The translations under genes were made by a program, and so were the position numbers. The notes beneath the pieces are model-generated. The model saw only the letters and a program-made list of their open reading frames with translations, ran no database searches and had not been told where the DNA came from. This document shows positions 20,476-31,870 of a stretch of DNA of 64,000 nucleotides, piece by piece. Origin of the DNA: Siphonodentalium dalli (taxonomy: Eukaryota > Mollusca > Scaphopoda > Gadilida > Siphonodentaliidae). Location: assembly GCA_032622095.1 (NCBI GenBank), contig CP136068.1, forward strand, positions 148,069,365 through 148,133,364, in the 5' to 3' direction. Each line of letters starts with the position of its first letter. Position 1 is the stretch's first letter.

Positions 20476-21373
20476 TTACAATGGGCAGGCGACATTGCAG
20501 GCTGGCATGACAAGCGGGGCGAACTCTTCGGACAAAGCAGCAAGGGCGGGGCAAGCGGCCATGCAACCGGCCTTTCCAAGGGCGGGGTTAATGTTGACCT
20601 TCAATTTCTTGACCAGGGTCAACAGGTCGCTGGCTGTAAAGACATGAGGAACATGTAATTCAAAATATGAAAAAAAGTGTTTTCACTTCCTACTATATAT
20701 AGCATACTGTACACCAATAAGTTATCTCGCTTAAAGATGGTCTATCTCTTCCGAAATACGTTTCATATAGTTTCCGAGCGTATAAAATAATATATATGAG
20801 TAGAAGACAGCTGTCCGGAAACGCTTCTATCAATTGATATTGATTTTATATTGATATTTTCTTATACAAATGTATAATGCAATAATCAAGTAGGAAATTT
20901 TTCCGTTACTATTTTTAGAATTTTTAGATAGTGTTATCCCCAACGAACGCGAGCCGTAAACTGCCACAAATTGATTGTATGTTTATTAAATTTTCGAATT
21001 CATGCGGCCATCTTGAATACCCCGAATGAGGAGGGACATGTTCGTATCGTAATCCGGTGCAACGTGGTTACATTACGGTACAAAACTATTACTTACAATG
21101 CTGTGCAATGTAAGTTGCGGCATCTACGGTTCCGTGAACGATGGTGTTTCCAGCCAGTTTGATCGCATCTGCCACCTGCTTCTCGGTCACTGAAAGCTGC
21201 TTAGCGATGTCGTTGAATGTGTTGCTCATGTCGTGGGAGAGATGGTTGAACCAGTCACCGGTCGAGTGTAAAGCGTGGTTAATCGAATGTCCGATGGTAT
21301 CAAATATGTTCCTCCTATCGGGGGCACACAGAACCATGGGTGCGAGCACCAACAACACAAGTGCGAACTTCAT
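20476..21373 (-). CDS. Gene A: secreted protein, helical + C-x3-C-x17-C-x3-C family
   Basis: The coding exons are 21373-21097 (277 nt) and 20633-20476 (158 nt); the phase-1 intron has GTAAGT and TTTACAG ends. The product has 144 residues. Residues 1-17 (MKFALVLLVLAPMVLCA) are a signal peptide. Next come RRNIFDTI and an amphipathic region containing LSVTEKQVADAIKLAG. Exon 2 encodes SDLLTLVKKLKVNI and then a segment with Cys116, Cys120, Cys138 and Cys142 (spacing 3-17-3), ending CNVACPL. A probable acceptor (CATTTCCAG) lies 22 bases before the ATG, implying a separate 5' UTR exon. Paralogues are genes B and C; B is 6.5 kb away, head-to-head. The twin C-x3-C spacing suggests two helices joined by disulphides. 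I do not recognise the family; a defence, mucus, matrix or toxin-like role would be speculation. The stop codon overlaps a perfect donor (TTGTAAGT), so a further exon is possible. Confidence 0.8.
20731..20850 (+). repeat. Repeat K in the intron of gene A
   Basis: TTAAAGATGGTCTATCTCTT, TATAGTTTCCGAGCG and ACGCTTCTATCAATTGATAT occur in this order. The same sequence lies upstream of gene A (split, 21423-21480 and 21954-22010) and upstream of gene B (27451-27571, inverted). Confidence 0.7.
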
Positions 21374-21422
21374 GATTGGGAGTTAATCTGCTGTACTGGA
21401 AATGAAGCAAGTCACATGTACG

Positions 21423-22010
21423 TTAAAGATGGTCTGTATCTTCCGAAAGACGTTTTGTATAGTTTTCCGGGTATAAACTATATAATTATTATACAATGCT
21501 GTGTACAGTATGTGTTTTTCTTGTATAAGAGTCCAGGATGTGGTGAAAAGTCATATGACTTTTCACCACAATCTGGACGAGTACAAGAAAAACACACACT
21601 GTACAAAACATTGTATAACAACATTTTTATTATCCATCTGTATGTTTATCCAAATGTTGGGAATAAAATTATTGTATAATTGTGTATATCCTCAGAAAAC
21701 ATTTGAAAATTGGAACAGCAAACACGGAAGTGAGAAAAAAAACTCAATGGGAAGTGAAACTTACTTTACTTCGTGACATCACGGATCCCGATAATTTTTT
21801 TAAAGTAATATTGGACTCGAATTGAGTCCAATATGACTTTTCGGGAGTCCAATATGACTTTCGGGAGTCCAATATCACTTTTTCCCGCATTATCATGTGA
21901 CGGCTTTTTCCCAAACAGAAATAGTGTTTGCTACGGGATGGATAATAATACAAGACATGAGTCGAAGACACCTGTCCGCAAATGCTTCTATCAATTAATA
22001 TTGATTTTAT
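21423..22010 (+). promoter_or_regulatory. Upstream region of gene A: split repeat K with a foldback
   Basis: Repeat K is present in two halves (21423-21480 and 21954-22010) around a 139-base foldback (21487-21625) and three tandem GGGAGTCCAATATGACTTT units (about 21820-21880). Read on the gene strand, it has the same order and orientation as the sequence upstream of gene B. This suggests either a shared ancestral promoter or an element inserted before duplication. Functional assignment is inference. Confidence 0.45.
21487..21625. repeat. Foldback element, 139 bp
   Basis: TACAATGCTGTGTACAGTAT.. pairs with ..ACTGTACAAAACATTGTA. The arms run through GTTTTTCTTGTA and GTGGTGAAAAGTCATA to a perfectly symmetric centre at 21563-21566. 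It sits about 115 bases upstream of gene A's ATG and splits repeat K. Confidence 0.8.
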
Positions 22011-24069
22011 ATCTAACTGATATATTTATCCATGTTCTTCTTAGTGTACGCCTTTGGTCCCTTTAATATAAATGTTTATTTAAAACTATTATAGGAGGCA
22101 TCGATTCATCCCCAGAGTCGTTATTTCGTGAGAATCTGGATTCAGAATCCGAATCCGATTACGGGGACGGGGCTAATTCCCGATTCTAGGTCAGATTTTG
22201 AAATCCACGTGGTCTCCGATACTACGTTTAATGTTCTCCCAGCGTCAAACATGGCTCATGTATTTGACACAAGTATCATTTGTATCTTATATTTATAATG
22301 TTCATGTATGTTGTGAAAGTCATGCTTTTCTTTTATGTGGATATATACATGGCACCTAATTCGCTGTCAATCCGACTTAATCGCATCTTTGTTTCAAGTT
22401 AAAGTGTGTTTATTGACGAGGGCAAGAATTTCCAACAGCTCTAGATCTCCTGAATCAAATTCCGAAGACGTTGTGGAGAACACACGAAACTTGTTAGTTG
22501 TACAGGAATGTGGCGTGACTAACTGTTCCAAACAATGATACGTACAAGCTAGCAAACGCAACAAACAACCCCTATTTTAAACAAATACATATACAAACTT
22601 ATGACTAACTCGGGGGAGGGGGTGACCGGTGACCTGTATATATGTTCAACTTGTTTTGGTAGTTATGTTGCTTTGCCATTACTAATTATTTATTTTTCAG
22701 TGTAATAACATATGGGAGAGGGGGTATCCTTAAGTGAATCAGTACTTGTCCTCCAATCCCATTGTCTGTATAAACAAATGTATGTGTTATATACAATGTG
22801 TTATATAAATTGGACAAATAAATATGTTTAAATTAAACTTTGTTACATTTCCAGCAGTTGGAAATTTCATGCCTGACACAACATTAGTTGGACATTAATT
22901 TGACATCATATATAGGTTGGAATTGTTCTCAATGTTTGATTTTTCAACCAGTAAAAGTTGGTAATTTTCCAATCTTAGGGTGTGTCAGGTTGGATGTTTC
23001 CAAGGGGGTGCAAATGGAATTCTGCGAACCTGTGAGCTTGATGTTTTGTTCAAAGGGAGCGGGGTGCAGTTGGCCGGAAATTTTATGGAGCACTCTGATG
23101 GGAAACCTCTAGCCACGTCCCTTGATCTTGCACGTGTGGTTACTTAATCAATAAATTGACTGAAATGTCCACTATATAGTCCTGAGATCCTAGAATAAGC
23201 TTTACATTTGTGTTTGTGAGATTGGGAGATGTAGTTCACGTGCGATCACAAGACCACAACATTAGCTTCATGGGCAAAGCTTTATTTTCCAACTCCTGTA
23301 CAGCACGTTGGCCAAAAATGACTGTGTTTCTGCACTGTACAGTGACTATTGTGCAAAACGACTGCACTTAAATAAACAAAACATTTTAACTATGAAATGT
23401 ATATAAGACTAGATAGTACATACGTGTATCTGATAAACCATCGATATCATATAATCCTACTATTTCTTGAATAAGAAGGAACATATAATAACGAACAAAG
23501 CAGAAGACATATCCATGCAGGTTCACGTGAATTCTGTCAATGGTGACGTATCCGCCGAATTTGAAATCGACATGCGTTCGGGCGGTATTTTATGGGTGGA
23601 ATTATGAAACGAACATGATGAAAGTGACAATGAAATTGACAATGATTTTCTTCAAGTTCGCCATCAACCGAAGTGCTCCCCCAGCGTTTCTATCAATACC
23701 ATTATTATTTGGCTAATTTCAGTAATATTCTTCCCGTTTATACTCGATAACACACATTTGTCCCCGCATTTAAAATTCTTTGATATAAATCGTTTATATT
23801 CTGCAATAAGTTGTACACACGGGACGAATTCTTATGTTTTATTGTGTTTTTAAACTCCGAGGTGGCGAAATCTCGGTTTGTTTACATTATGAACGTTTCA
23901 GTCCGCAATCGGAATCAGAATCTGAATCTGGATTATGACGAAATAACGATTGATTGCGATTACCGTCTGTTCGTTTACTGATTCTGGTCTGTTCGTTTAG
24001 CGAACCACGTCGTACGGGGACTAATCCGTGTTCTGAATCCAGATCATCCCACCAAATAACGACTCAATA
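22011..24069. other. Inverted pair of acidic-looking segments; otherwise unassigned
   Basis: A segment at about 22110-22160 (CTGGATTCAGAATCCGAATC) has an inverted counterpart at about 23895-23945 (GGAATCAGAATCTGAATCTG), with a second partial match at 24016-24066. On the plus strand the left segment would read DSESESDYGDG, but the frame stops at once. It could be the ends of a 2-kb DNA transposon that has lost its gene. An AATAAA at about 22818 has no convincing gene before it. Confidence 0.4.
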
Positions 24070-25500
24070 GGACATTTTAGTGGCTACACATGTATATGGT
24101 GGGAATATTATCCTTTCTATACCAAATACTCATCGACGCGTATAGTTCCCTTAGGAAATGTTCAGATTATCTAAACATTTCCCACCAATTATTATAAATT
24201 CTTCTGCACTTTTAAAAATCTATTTGTATGTCTGCCGCCTGGTTTTGTATCCTGAACACCCCTCCAAATTAACAACCGACAATGCCAAAATACACTGTTT
24301 TAAATGTGTGGCTAAATCCATTTATTATAAAAAGGGTAAACTACATGTACATCTGTGTGCTACATTATTTTTGTTGTTGTTTTTTTATTTTGTTTTTGTA
24401 TTTAAATTCTTTATTGACACTATATACATGGACATATTCAGATGTTTATAATAGAGCATACTGATAATAACAACAATAATGTCCTGGTATTTTCGGGGGG
24501 GGGGGGCTTTCGCATACAACTCGCACACGCCTTACACACGTTCAAAATCGAAGACACCTCATGCACAAACTATGTTTATGAATGGAATGTCACCAGAAAT
24601 CTTTTAGTATGTTTTAAATATACATTTAATTTATAGTCTGCAATTTGACAAAAATTGCCTCTATCCGTGCCTGGTATTTATATATCGTCAATTCGACAAT
24701 CATCAGGAAGTTAAAAACGAACAGAATCACAAATAGTTATTTGTCCTCAAAGAACTTGACAAGGCAAAGTATATCTGACACCATTCAAACTCGAAGTCGT
24801 TAACATTGCTGCAGTGTACTTACAGTCACCGATACGATCCGTTTGATGTCCGATTCCGGAATGATCTTCGATATACACCAACTTCTTATCTTCCCAAAGA
24901 ACACGATCCCAGCGACTCAAAGAACACGATTCAGTGATAAGAATTTAGGCCTCGTGTATACATACGAAACTCGAATTTCAATTTCATTGCGTGGTAAAAC
25001 GTTGCGAATGTAAATGAAATCTAACGTAATGTATTTCAGAATGTGGGGGAGATACACATGTGCATATATTGGAAGTTTGCAGGCCTTTTCACATTTATTT
25101 GTTATTAGAAATGAAGTGCAAACCTCAAACTATTTTCATTCAAGCATAATTAGGGGTTATATAACTAATTTGGTTTAAAATCGAACAGTTGATCATTAAC
25201 GATCGAGACAACCATTTTTCGTTTTTTTCGTCTCGAATTCAATCATCAATGGGTGAATTTACAAACAAATATAAAAAACTGTAAAAACATCAAGGAGAAC
25301 ATGGAGAAATAGATAAACGTATCATTATTGTTCTCCAATAACGAAATTTCGCGTGTAGAAACCATTGTTGTATAAACAGAACTGTTACGGTGAATTGTCA
25401 ACAAGCAACAATTTAAAATATTGTAGTGTAAATGTGATTTTCATAATATTTTTCAATGCTTTGAACTTTTCCAATGTTTACCGCCAAGTTGTGATTAAAC
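24070..25500. other. No gene seen
   Basis: AT-rich spacer with an 11-base G run near 24497. I found no supported exon. Confidence 0.45.
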
Positions 25501-25509
25501 TTTCGTATC

Positions 25510-25622
25510 TATTTGAACTATGGTCGGTAATGCCATGGTACCAGTGCTATTTATATAATAATGGTTTGATATGTGATACATGGTAACAGTGCTATTTATA
25601 TAATAATGGTTTGATATGTGAT
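25510..25622. repeat. Tandem duplication of about 45 bp
   Basis: CAGTGCTATTTATATAATAA followed by TGGTTTGATATGTGATA appears twice in a row (near 25542 and 25588). Confidence 0.8.
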
Positions 25623-25729
25623 ATCTCGTTATTGGAGAGGTATTAATAATGAATATATGAACGAAATCGATATATTTTTACATGTACTTGTTGCTGATAG
25701 ATCGTTTACAGAGTTTTATAAAATTTATG

Positions 25730-26152
25730 TTAAAGGTACTCAATCCGATCAGAGGGTCCCCATATCATCAATATACAACAACAACAACAACATTTTTTCA
25801 AAATACGCTTAAGTTATCAGAATCGATTAATTGCAACAAAATAATGCTAACTAACTATGGTATAAAATTTCTCAAAAACGTGTTATTTGTTCAACGAAAT
25901 ATGGCCGTATTATCACTTGAGTATTCACTATATTTGGTCGTATCTTGTTTTAGAGTTATCCATCTTCATCTGAAATGGCGTGTTTCTGGATCACAAATAA
26001 TTGAACATCCCGAGAAATAACATTTTCAAAAATCGATATCTGATCGCTCTGAGCTTTGATGGGTGGGTTCCTCGACTCGAATCAAATACTTTTTAACCCC
26101 GAACCAAAAGAAATAGTAATTTAGGAGCGTTAATTCGGATAATGCATCTTGA
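25730..26152. mobile_element. MITE family B, copy 4
   Basis: It begins TTAAAGGTACTCAATCCGAT and ends around GGAGCGTTAATTCGGATAAT. The point where copy 1 carries its hAT-like insertion is uninterrupted here. Confidence 0.8.
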
Positions 26153-26289
26153 AGTTGCATGAACCGACTTCGAATGCCTTGAGTCCATTTAATTATCGTG
26201 TCGAGAGGTATTCATTATCAGCGAATCATTTATTTGGCGAATCAGGGAATGAAAGTTATTCAATCTAAGCGTCATGCACCAACGTACGA

Positions 26290-26960
26290 AATATTGGCCG
26301 GTGTGTCTAAACACCGTCCGGACCAGCCCGGACAGAGCCTGTGGTGTCAAGGGGTGATTTTAGTGGCTATAACAGTGCGGGGTGCCATTGAAACACCCCC
26401 ACGTACGGACGGGGGTCGCGACAACACATACGTACCGCCATCATGATTAACCATAACTTGCCAGAATTGTAATATTGACTAAACACCACCAGGACCAGCA
26501 AGGACTAGCCCGGACCGCTCTTGTTGTGTCGAGTGATGATTTTAGTGGCCATATCAGTGCGGGTGTCATGGAAACCAACACATGGACGGACGGTAGTCGT
26601 GGCTACATAGAAGTGCCGTCATCAACCCTACATTGTAACTTTCCAGAATTGCAATATTGACTAAACACCGGACGGAGCAACCCGAGCCGCCCATGCGGTA
26701 ACTAGGAGTGACTTTAGCGGCCACAACAGTGCTGGGGTATCATTGAAACACACGGGTGGACGGTGTTCGCTGTCACACATAAGTGCCTTCACTAACCCTT
26801 AAAATGCCGACGAATATATATTTGCCGCGAATGAAGCTAACAGCCCTATATAGATATAATTGTATAGTGGCCAGAATAGTGCGGGGGTGTCATGTAAACA
26901 TACATCGGGTCGCTGCAACACAGACGTGCCACCTTTAACTTGCCAGAATTGCAATATTTA
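26290..26960. repeat. Satellite of about 180 bp, 3-4 diverged units
   Basis: Each unit holds CTAAACACC..GGACCAGC, then GATTTTAGTGGC, CAGTGCGGG, a GAAACAC block, a CGGACG block, AAGTGCC, and TTCCAGAATTGCAATATTGA. Units start near 26308, 26485, 26660 and, as a partial unit, 26880. The frames crossing it are not conserved as proteins. Confidence 0.75.
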
Positions 26961-27450
26961 CTAAACATGCCTTTATAAACATATAATTTACACAATTTTG
27001 AGTTCTATCTCTATTTTACTCACAAAATAGCTATAAGTATGAATGATAGTTGTAATCTCGGTCGATTTCGAATGCCTGACATTGTTGCTATCGTGACTGA
27101 TATACATGCGTTTGGTGGATCACAATGACACGATAAGGAACCGACGTACAAATAACAGTGACCTGCTTGTTCCAGCCTTCACAGATAGGATTACCTTGCC
27201 AAGGTACAGTTACATTATGTATTGTTGTTTCACTCACTTTCTCATCCCTGGTTAAGTGGTCCTGCTAGTCGCTACGATGTTGGTGGGTCTTGCTGAATTG
27301 CTGAATATCAGCGTCGGAGGGTCACAGGCCCCTCCGATGCTGAATAAAGGCTACCGAAGGGAGCCTATATCAGCTTGTATATATCTAAAAACGAAAGTAA
27401 CGAAAATATTTCCCACTTGATAACCGCATTGAAAAAGAAAATATCGATGT
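26961..27450. other. Short hairpin only; no gene
   Basis: CATCGGAGGGGCCTGTGACC-type inverted repeat near 27308-27340 (arms CAGCGTCGGAGGG and CCCTCCGATGCTG). A segment near 27255 (GTTAAGTGGTCCTGCTAGTC) recurs near 47399. Confidence 0.5.
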
Positions 27451-27571
27451 AAAATCAATATTAATTGATAGAAGCGTTTCTTGACAGGTGTCGTCGGCTC
27501 ATATCTTTTACATTTATGTTATACCCTGGAAACTATATAAATCGTATTTCGAAGAGATAGACTACCTTTAA
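27451..27571 (-). promoter_or_regulatory. Repeat K upstream of gene B, with TATA-like box
   Basis: Inverted copy of the sequence at 20731-20850. It contains CTATATAAATCG (TATATAAA at 27534-27541) about 300 bases before the gene B ATG. The corresponding place upstream of gene A reads CTATACAAAACG on the gene strand. The intervening distance and the acceptor at 27827-27829 fit a short 5' UTR exon followed by an intron. The promoter role is inferred. Confidence 0.35.
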
Positions 27572-27840
27572 ACGTTATTGTAAATGTGATTTAAAGGGAC
27601 ATTTTTATGTGATGGAATAATTGGAACACTCGGTTTATAAAAAAAATTGGGCCTCGTGGCCTTCATCAGCATTATGTATATAATCAGTCGGTTACACCTG
27701 AAGATGTGGTATCGAAAAGTGCACCGTTATGTTTTATTTTGTTTTGTTTTTGTATGTTTTCGTCTGTGCGAGCTTCCGCTAGCTCGATCTGTTTGATATG
27801 GAGTTAGAAATAAATAATTTCTCTTCCAGAATCTGACGTC

Positions 27841-29783
27841 ATGAAGTTCGCACTGTTGTTGTTGGTGTTCGCACCCATGGTTCTCTGCGCGCCGAGCAGA
27901 CGTAACATTTGGGACAGCATTAAGCATAATGTTGATAGCGCCACCCACAGCATGACGCATTTCTTCAATGATCTTGGCCAAAAATTCTCTGGTGCCTGGG
28001 CTGATATCGCTCACGGTCTCTCGGTTACCGAGAAACAAGTAGAGGACGCCATTAAACTGGCTGGAACCTCTATCGTCCATGGAGCGACTGATGCTGCTAC
28101 ATACATTTCAGAGCATTGTAAGTATACATGATGCATCTTGTCGGCGTGTAACGAGTCGAAACGTTATGTGACATGCGCTTAGCATGTCATATAGTCAGCA
28201 ATATGCAACTGATGATGGTTTTATCAAAACATTTTGGCATTTTTTTTTAACTCATTGGGAGTATTTTTCAAAAATTTATAAATTCTACTTTTGGCATTAA
28301 ATGAATCTTGTTTTTGTGGGGTACGTTCTAAAACTATTTTCAAAATTCCAACAAACCGCTCCTGGGTCCAGCTTCCACCTCAAAATTTATGTTATCAGAA
28401 CGAGGAGCAATTTGCCTGCGAGAAATTGGGACCTTGGTCAGCATCACATTTAGCCTCGAATCTTCTTTAATATGCCTAGCAGACAACCTCCCCTTTCTTT
28501 TGACATCCATATATGTGTGCACCACCTTCATTATGCGGGGAAATTATATGACGGATAGGTTTTAAGCCATTATTTCTTTCTCTCTACTTATGTTGACAAA
28601 TGGAAAGGCCGTAAGTTCCGTCAGCCAGTGCTCCATTCTGACTTGTATTGTCATTCCGGAGGGCATTGTTGTAAGTATACATGATGCGTCTTGTCGGCGT
28701 GTGCCGACGGAAGAACGAATCAACCAAGAGCGAGTCACAGAACATCAATTTAAAAAAAAGATTAAACATAAATTCCGAAAATTGTGTCACTCAATACAAT
28801 GTTAAAGGCCAACTTAATTTCGAACCCCCAGATCACCTTATATAAAATATATGCCATAGTATAGACCATTTGGAAGAGGAAGCTCCAAAACATTGTCTTT
28901 TCAACTTATCCGTTGCAATAAACTGTGAACATGTTTTTGAGGTACCGACGTGTTTGTTGTGCCTATGTTTCATCTGGATTGTACTGCAAATCCTATTATT
29001 TTTTAATGGAAGGGAAATAACACTATATCTTAGTTTGAATTATGTTGCTTACCGGGAGCGAGACGGGGGAAATGTTTCCATGATTTCAGCTATTTTCTAT
29101 TACTTTATATATGGGTACCTTCTGAGACACAGACGTTTCAAATGGTGATGAATCATAGTATTTTAATCATATTTTATGTAATTACCCATTTCGATCTGAT
29201 TGGAGTTTTGAGAGAGGGTGTCTGAATTGCGCTCGAACGTATAGTTGAAGTGTTATAGAATTATGTTTAATTGTAATGGAATTACGTTTTATCGTAATGA
29301 AAAATCTAAATTAAGCGGAATGGAATTACACTTTAAGCATAATAGCTAATAAATGTGAATGTGTCCTACAGTGCATGTCCCTTTTCCTCTGTATATATCA
29401 GCCTATTCTGTGGTCAAGTTGAAGAGAAATTACTGGTTCTATGTTTTGTGCTTCGCGCGTTGTAGCGTTATGTCAAATTCATTCATTTCGAGTCGAGATG
29501 ACATTTAGAACCTTTGGTTCATTGGGGAAAATTCATTCACATGCATCCGTCATTATTCCACAATATACACGCACACAATGTCGTCTGATGATAATATACA
29601 CCATGTTGATATTTGATCATTGTAGCCAGTGACCTGTTGGCCTTCGTGAAGAACCTGAGACTGAACATTGACCCTGCTTTGGGCGAGGCCGGATGCAAAG
29701 CCGTCTGCCCACAACTGGCTGCAGCTACTGCTGACTTCGCTGCCCTTGTCGAACCAACTTGCAACGTCGCCTGCCCACTGTAA
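27841..29783 (+). CDS. Gene B: secreted protein, helical + C-x3-C-x17-C-x3-C family
   Basis: The coding exons are 27841-28117 (277 nt) and 29626-29783 (158 nt), exactly the lengths of gene A; the phase-1 intron runs from GTAAGT to TCATTGTAG. The product has 144 residues. The signal peptide is MKFALLLLVFAPMVLCA. SRRNIWDSI follows, then an aromatic/His-rich helix and LSVTEKQVEDAIKLAG. Exon 2 encodes SDLLAFVKNLRLNIDPALGE with Cys116, Cys120, Cys138 and Cys142, ending CNVACPL. A CTCTTCCAG acceptor 12 bases before the ATG suggests an upstream non-coding exon. Intron length is 1.5 kb and includes a copy of dispersed repeat I. The sequence at the end of exon 2 is CTGTAATT, a weaker donor-like context than in A and C, so the stop is more likely used as is. 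A CAT-repeat tract begins about 95 bases after the stop. Confidence 0.85.
28664..28702 (+). repeat. Copy of the gene B exon-intron junction inside its own intron
   Basis: GTAAGTATACATGATGCATC at 28118 (the exon 1 donor), continuing TTGTCGGCGTGT, recurs at about 28669-28702 as GTAAGTATACATGATGCGTC. The upstream CATTG is also present. A duplicated donor-like site therefore lies 550 bases into the intron. Confidence 0.7.
28803..29170 (+). mobile_element. Dispersed repeat family I, copy 2 (in gene B intron)
   Basis: Matches the minus strand of 11645-11985 in its second half, and 12784-12900 in its first half (GAGGAAGCTCCAAAACATTG, AATAAACTGTGAACATG). It lies entirely in the intron of gene B. Confidence 0.65.
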
Positions 29784-29877
29784 TTATATAGCGTTTCTGC
29801 TTTAATTATCAAAGCTGAAATTTGTATGCATAACCTCGATATATACATTTATACAATGGAGTCACTTAGAAGTCGTT

Positions 29878-30165
29878 GTTGTCGTCATAATAATCATAAT
29901 CATAATAATCATAATCAGCATCATCATCACCATCACCATCATCGTCGCCGTCATCGTTATCAGCATCACCACCATCACCGTCGTCGTCACCATCATCATC
30001 ACCATCATCATCATCATAACCATCATCATTATCGTCACCATCATCATCATTGTCATTGTTATCATCACCGCCATCGTCATCATCGTCATTATCATCATCA
30101 TCATCATCATCATTGTCATCATCATAATCGTCGTCGACGTCGTCAATGTGGTCGTTGTCGTCATT
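29878..30165. repeat. Imperfect CAT/CGT trinucleotide array
   Basis: Nearly 290 bases of CAT, CAC, CGT and AAT triplets. Its open frames read as poly-His, poly-Met/Thr or poly-Asp depending on frame, so they are repeat artefacts. Confidence 0.9.
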
Positions 30166-30594
30166 TCCATGCAACAACTTTCATTTTGTCGCCATCGTCA
30201 TCGTTATCGCCACCATCAATATCGCCAAGTGTCAAGTTGAATTGTCGTAGTCTGAATCAGTAGCCCATTATAATTAATTAGCTTGAATTTAGCATATTTC
30301 CAAATCAGACTGAATAGCCACAGATGTCGACGGAATTCAGAAAAAGGCTGAACAATGCTTTTGTGTTACCTTGGTAACTCATGAACGTCGTTGTTATACT
30401 CAGAGACCGTGTCCTACGTTTTGAAAGACTTGTCAACAAATTGAACAAGAGGCAATTAGTTATCACATAATTATCCCCTAAACCAGGCCTCATAGTTTTA
30501 AGTAAGAGACATGTGTGTTATCGACGCGCAATGATGACGATGCCTGAACTTTATTATTATGTTAATTAGTATAAAATTATGATATTCGATTAGT
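30166..30594. other. No feature recognised
   Basis: Spacer between the triplet array and the 53-bp satellite; no supported exon. Confidence 0.5.
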
Positions 30595-30599
30595 TTTTT

Positions 30600-31548
30600 T
30601 GGATATTTAGTGCTGAGTGTGAGATAAACATGGGTGATAAATGTGTTTTTTTTGGTTATTTAGTGCTGAGTGTGAGATAAACATGGGTGATAAATGTGTT
30701 TTTTTTGGTTATTTAGTGCTGAGTGTGAGATAAACATGGGTGATAAATGTTGTTTTTTTGGTTATTTAGTGCTGAGTGTGAGATAAACATGGGTGATAAA
30801 TGTTGTTTTTTTGGTTATTTAGTGCTGAGTGTGAGATAAATATGGGTGATAAATGTTGTTTTTTGGGTTATTTAGTGCTGAGTGTGAGATAAACATGGGT
30901 GATAAATGTGTTTTTTTTGGTTATTTAGTGCTGAGTGTGAGATAAACATGGGTGATAAATGTTGTTTTTTTGGTTATTTAGTGCTGAGTGTGAGATAAAC
31001 ATGGGTGATAAATGTTGTTTTTTTGGTTATTTAGTGCTGAGTGTGAGATAAACATGGGTGATAAATGTTGTTTTTTGGGTTATTTAGTGCTGAGTGTGAG
31101 ATAAACATGGGTGATAAATGTTGTTATTTTGGTTATTTAGTGCTGAGTGTGAGATAAACATGGGTGATAAATGTTGTTATTTTGGTTATTTAGTGCTGAG
31201 TGTGAGATAAACATGGGTGATAAATGTTGTTATTTTGGTTATTTAGTGCTGAGTGTGAGATAAACATGGGTGATAAATGTTGTTATTTTGGTTATTTAGT
31301 GCTGAGTGTGAGATAAACATGGGTGATAAATGTTGTTTTTTTGGTTATTTAGTGCTGAGTGTGAGATAAACATGGGTGATAAATGTTGTTTTTTTGGTTA
31401 TTTAGTGCTGAGTGTGAGATAAACATGGGTGATAAATGTGTTTTTTTTGGTTATTTAGTGCTGAGTGTGAGATAAACATGGGTGATAAATGTGTTTTTTT
31501 TGGTTATTTAGTGCTGAGTGTGAGATAAACATGGGTGATAAATGTGGC
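30600..31548. repeat. 53-bp minisatellite, about 18 units
   Basis: The unit reads TTTAGTGCTGAGTGTGAGAT, AAACATGGGTGATAAATG, then a T-rich joint. Successive TAGTGCTGAG starts at 30608 and 30661 give the 53-base period. Units differ mainly in the T run (GTGTTTTTTTT, GTTGTTTTTTT or GTTGTTATTTT), and variants are clustered, which suggests local spread by unequal exchange. There are no spacers, so this is not a CRISPR array. Confidence 0.95.
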
Positions 31549-31728
31549 TGAACAATTTTGTCAACATGAAAAGAGAAATCTAAAATGGAACTAAATGTTG
31601 TATTGAATATGTCTTTACTTCTTCTTTGGTTGTGACAAGGAAATACATATTAATTTGTTGAAACCCAGCCGTTTCGAGGTCGTTTTTCCTTTCTAAAATG
31701 TGATTATGTGATAAATAGAGGATCTCAC

Positions 31729-31870
31729 ATGAGTTTCTATTTTATACGGAATTTATCAACCGAGTTCACTAAATTCGATTTGAGCCGAGGTTTACCGAGG
31801 CTCAAATAGAATTTAGAGGACGAGGTTGATAAATTACGTATAAAATAGGACGAGTGTGATATACCTTTTA
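31729..31870. repeat. Foldback repeat, about 140 bp
   Basis: TCTATTTTATACGGAATTTA pairs with TAAATTACGTATAAAATAGG. The inner arms (AATTCGATTTGAGCC and GGCTCAAATAGAATT) meet near 31793. A related hairpin follows at 32075-32165. Confidence 0.75.

Noticed and set aside
28118-28131. Reading genes A and B as ending in HCK plus a few intron codons
   Set aside because: GTAAGT falls within the Cys-Lys codons, and the matching second exon with constant length and phase is found in all three genes.
29826-30263. His-rich, Met/Thr-rich and Asp-rich frames
   Set aside because: All come from one CAT/GAT triplet array; every frame is open because the triplet has no stop.
30600-31548. CRISPR-like regular repeats
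   Set aside because: The units are contiguous 53-mers with no variable spacers, and the genome is eukaryotic.
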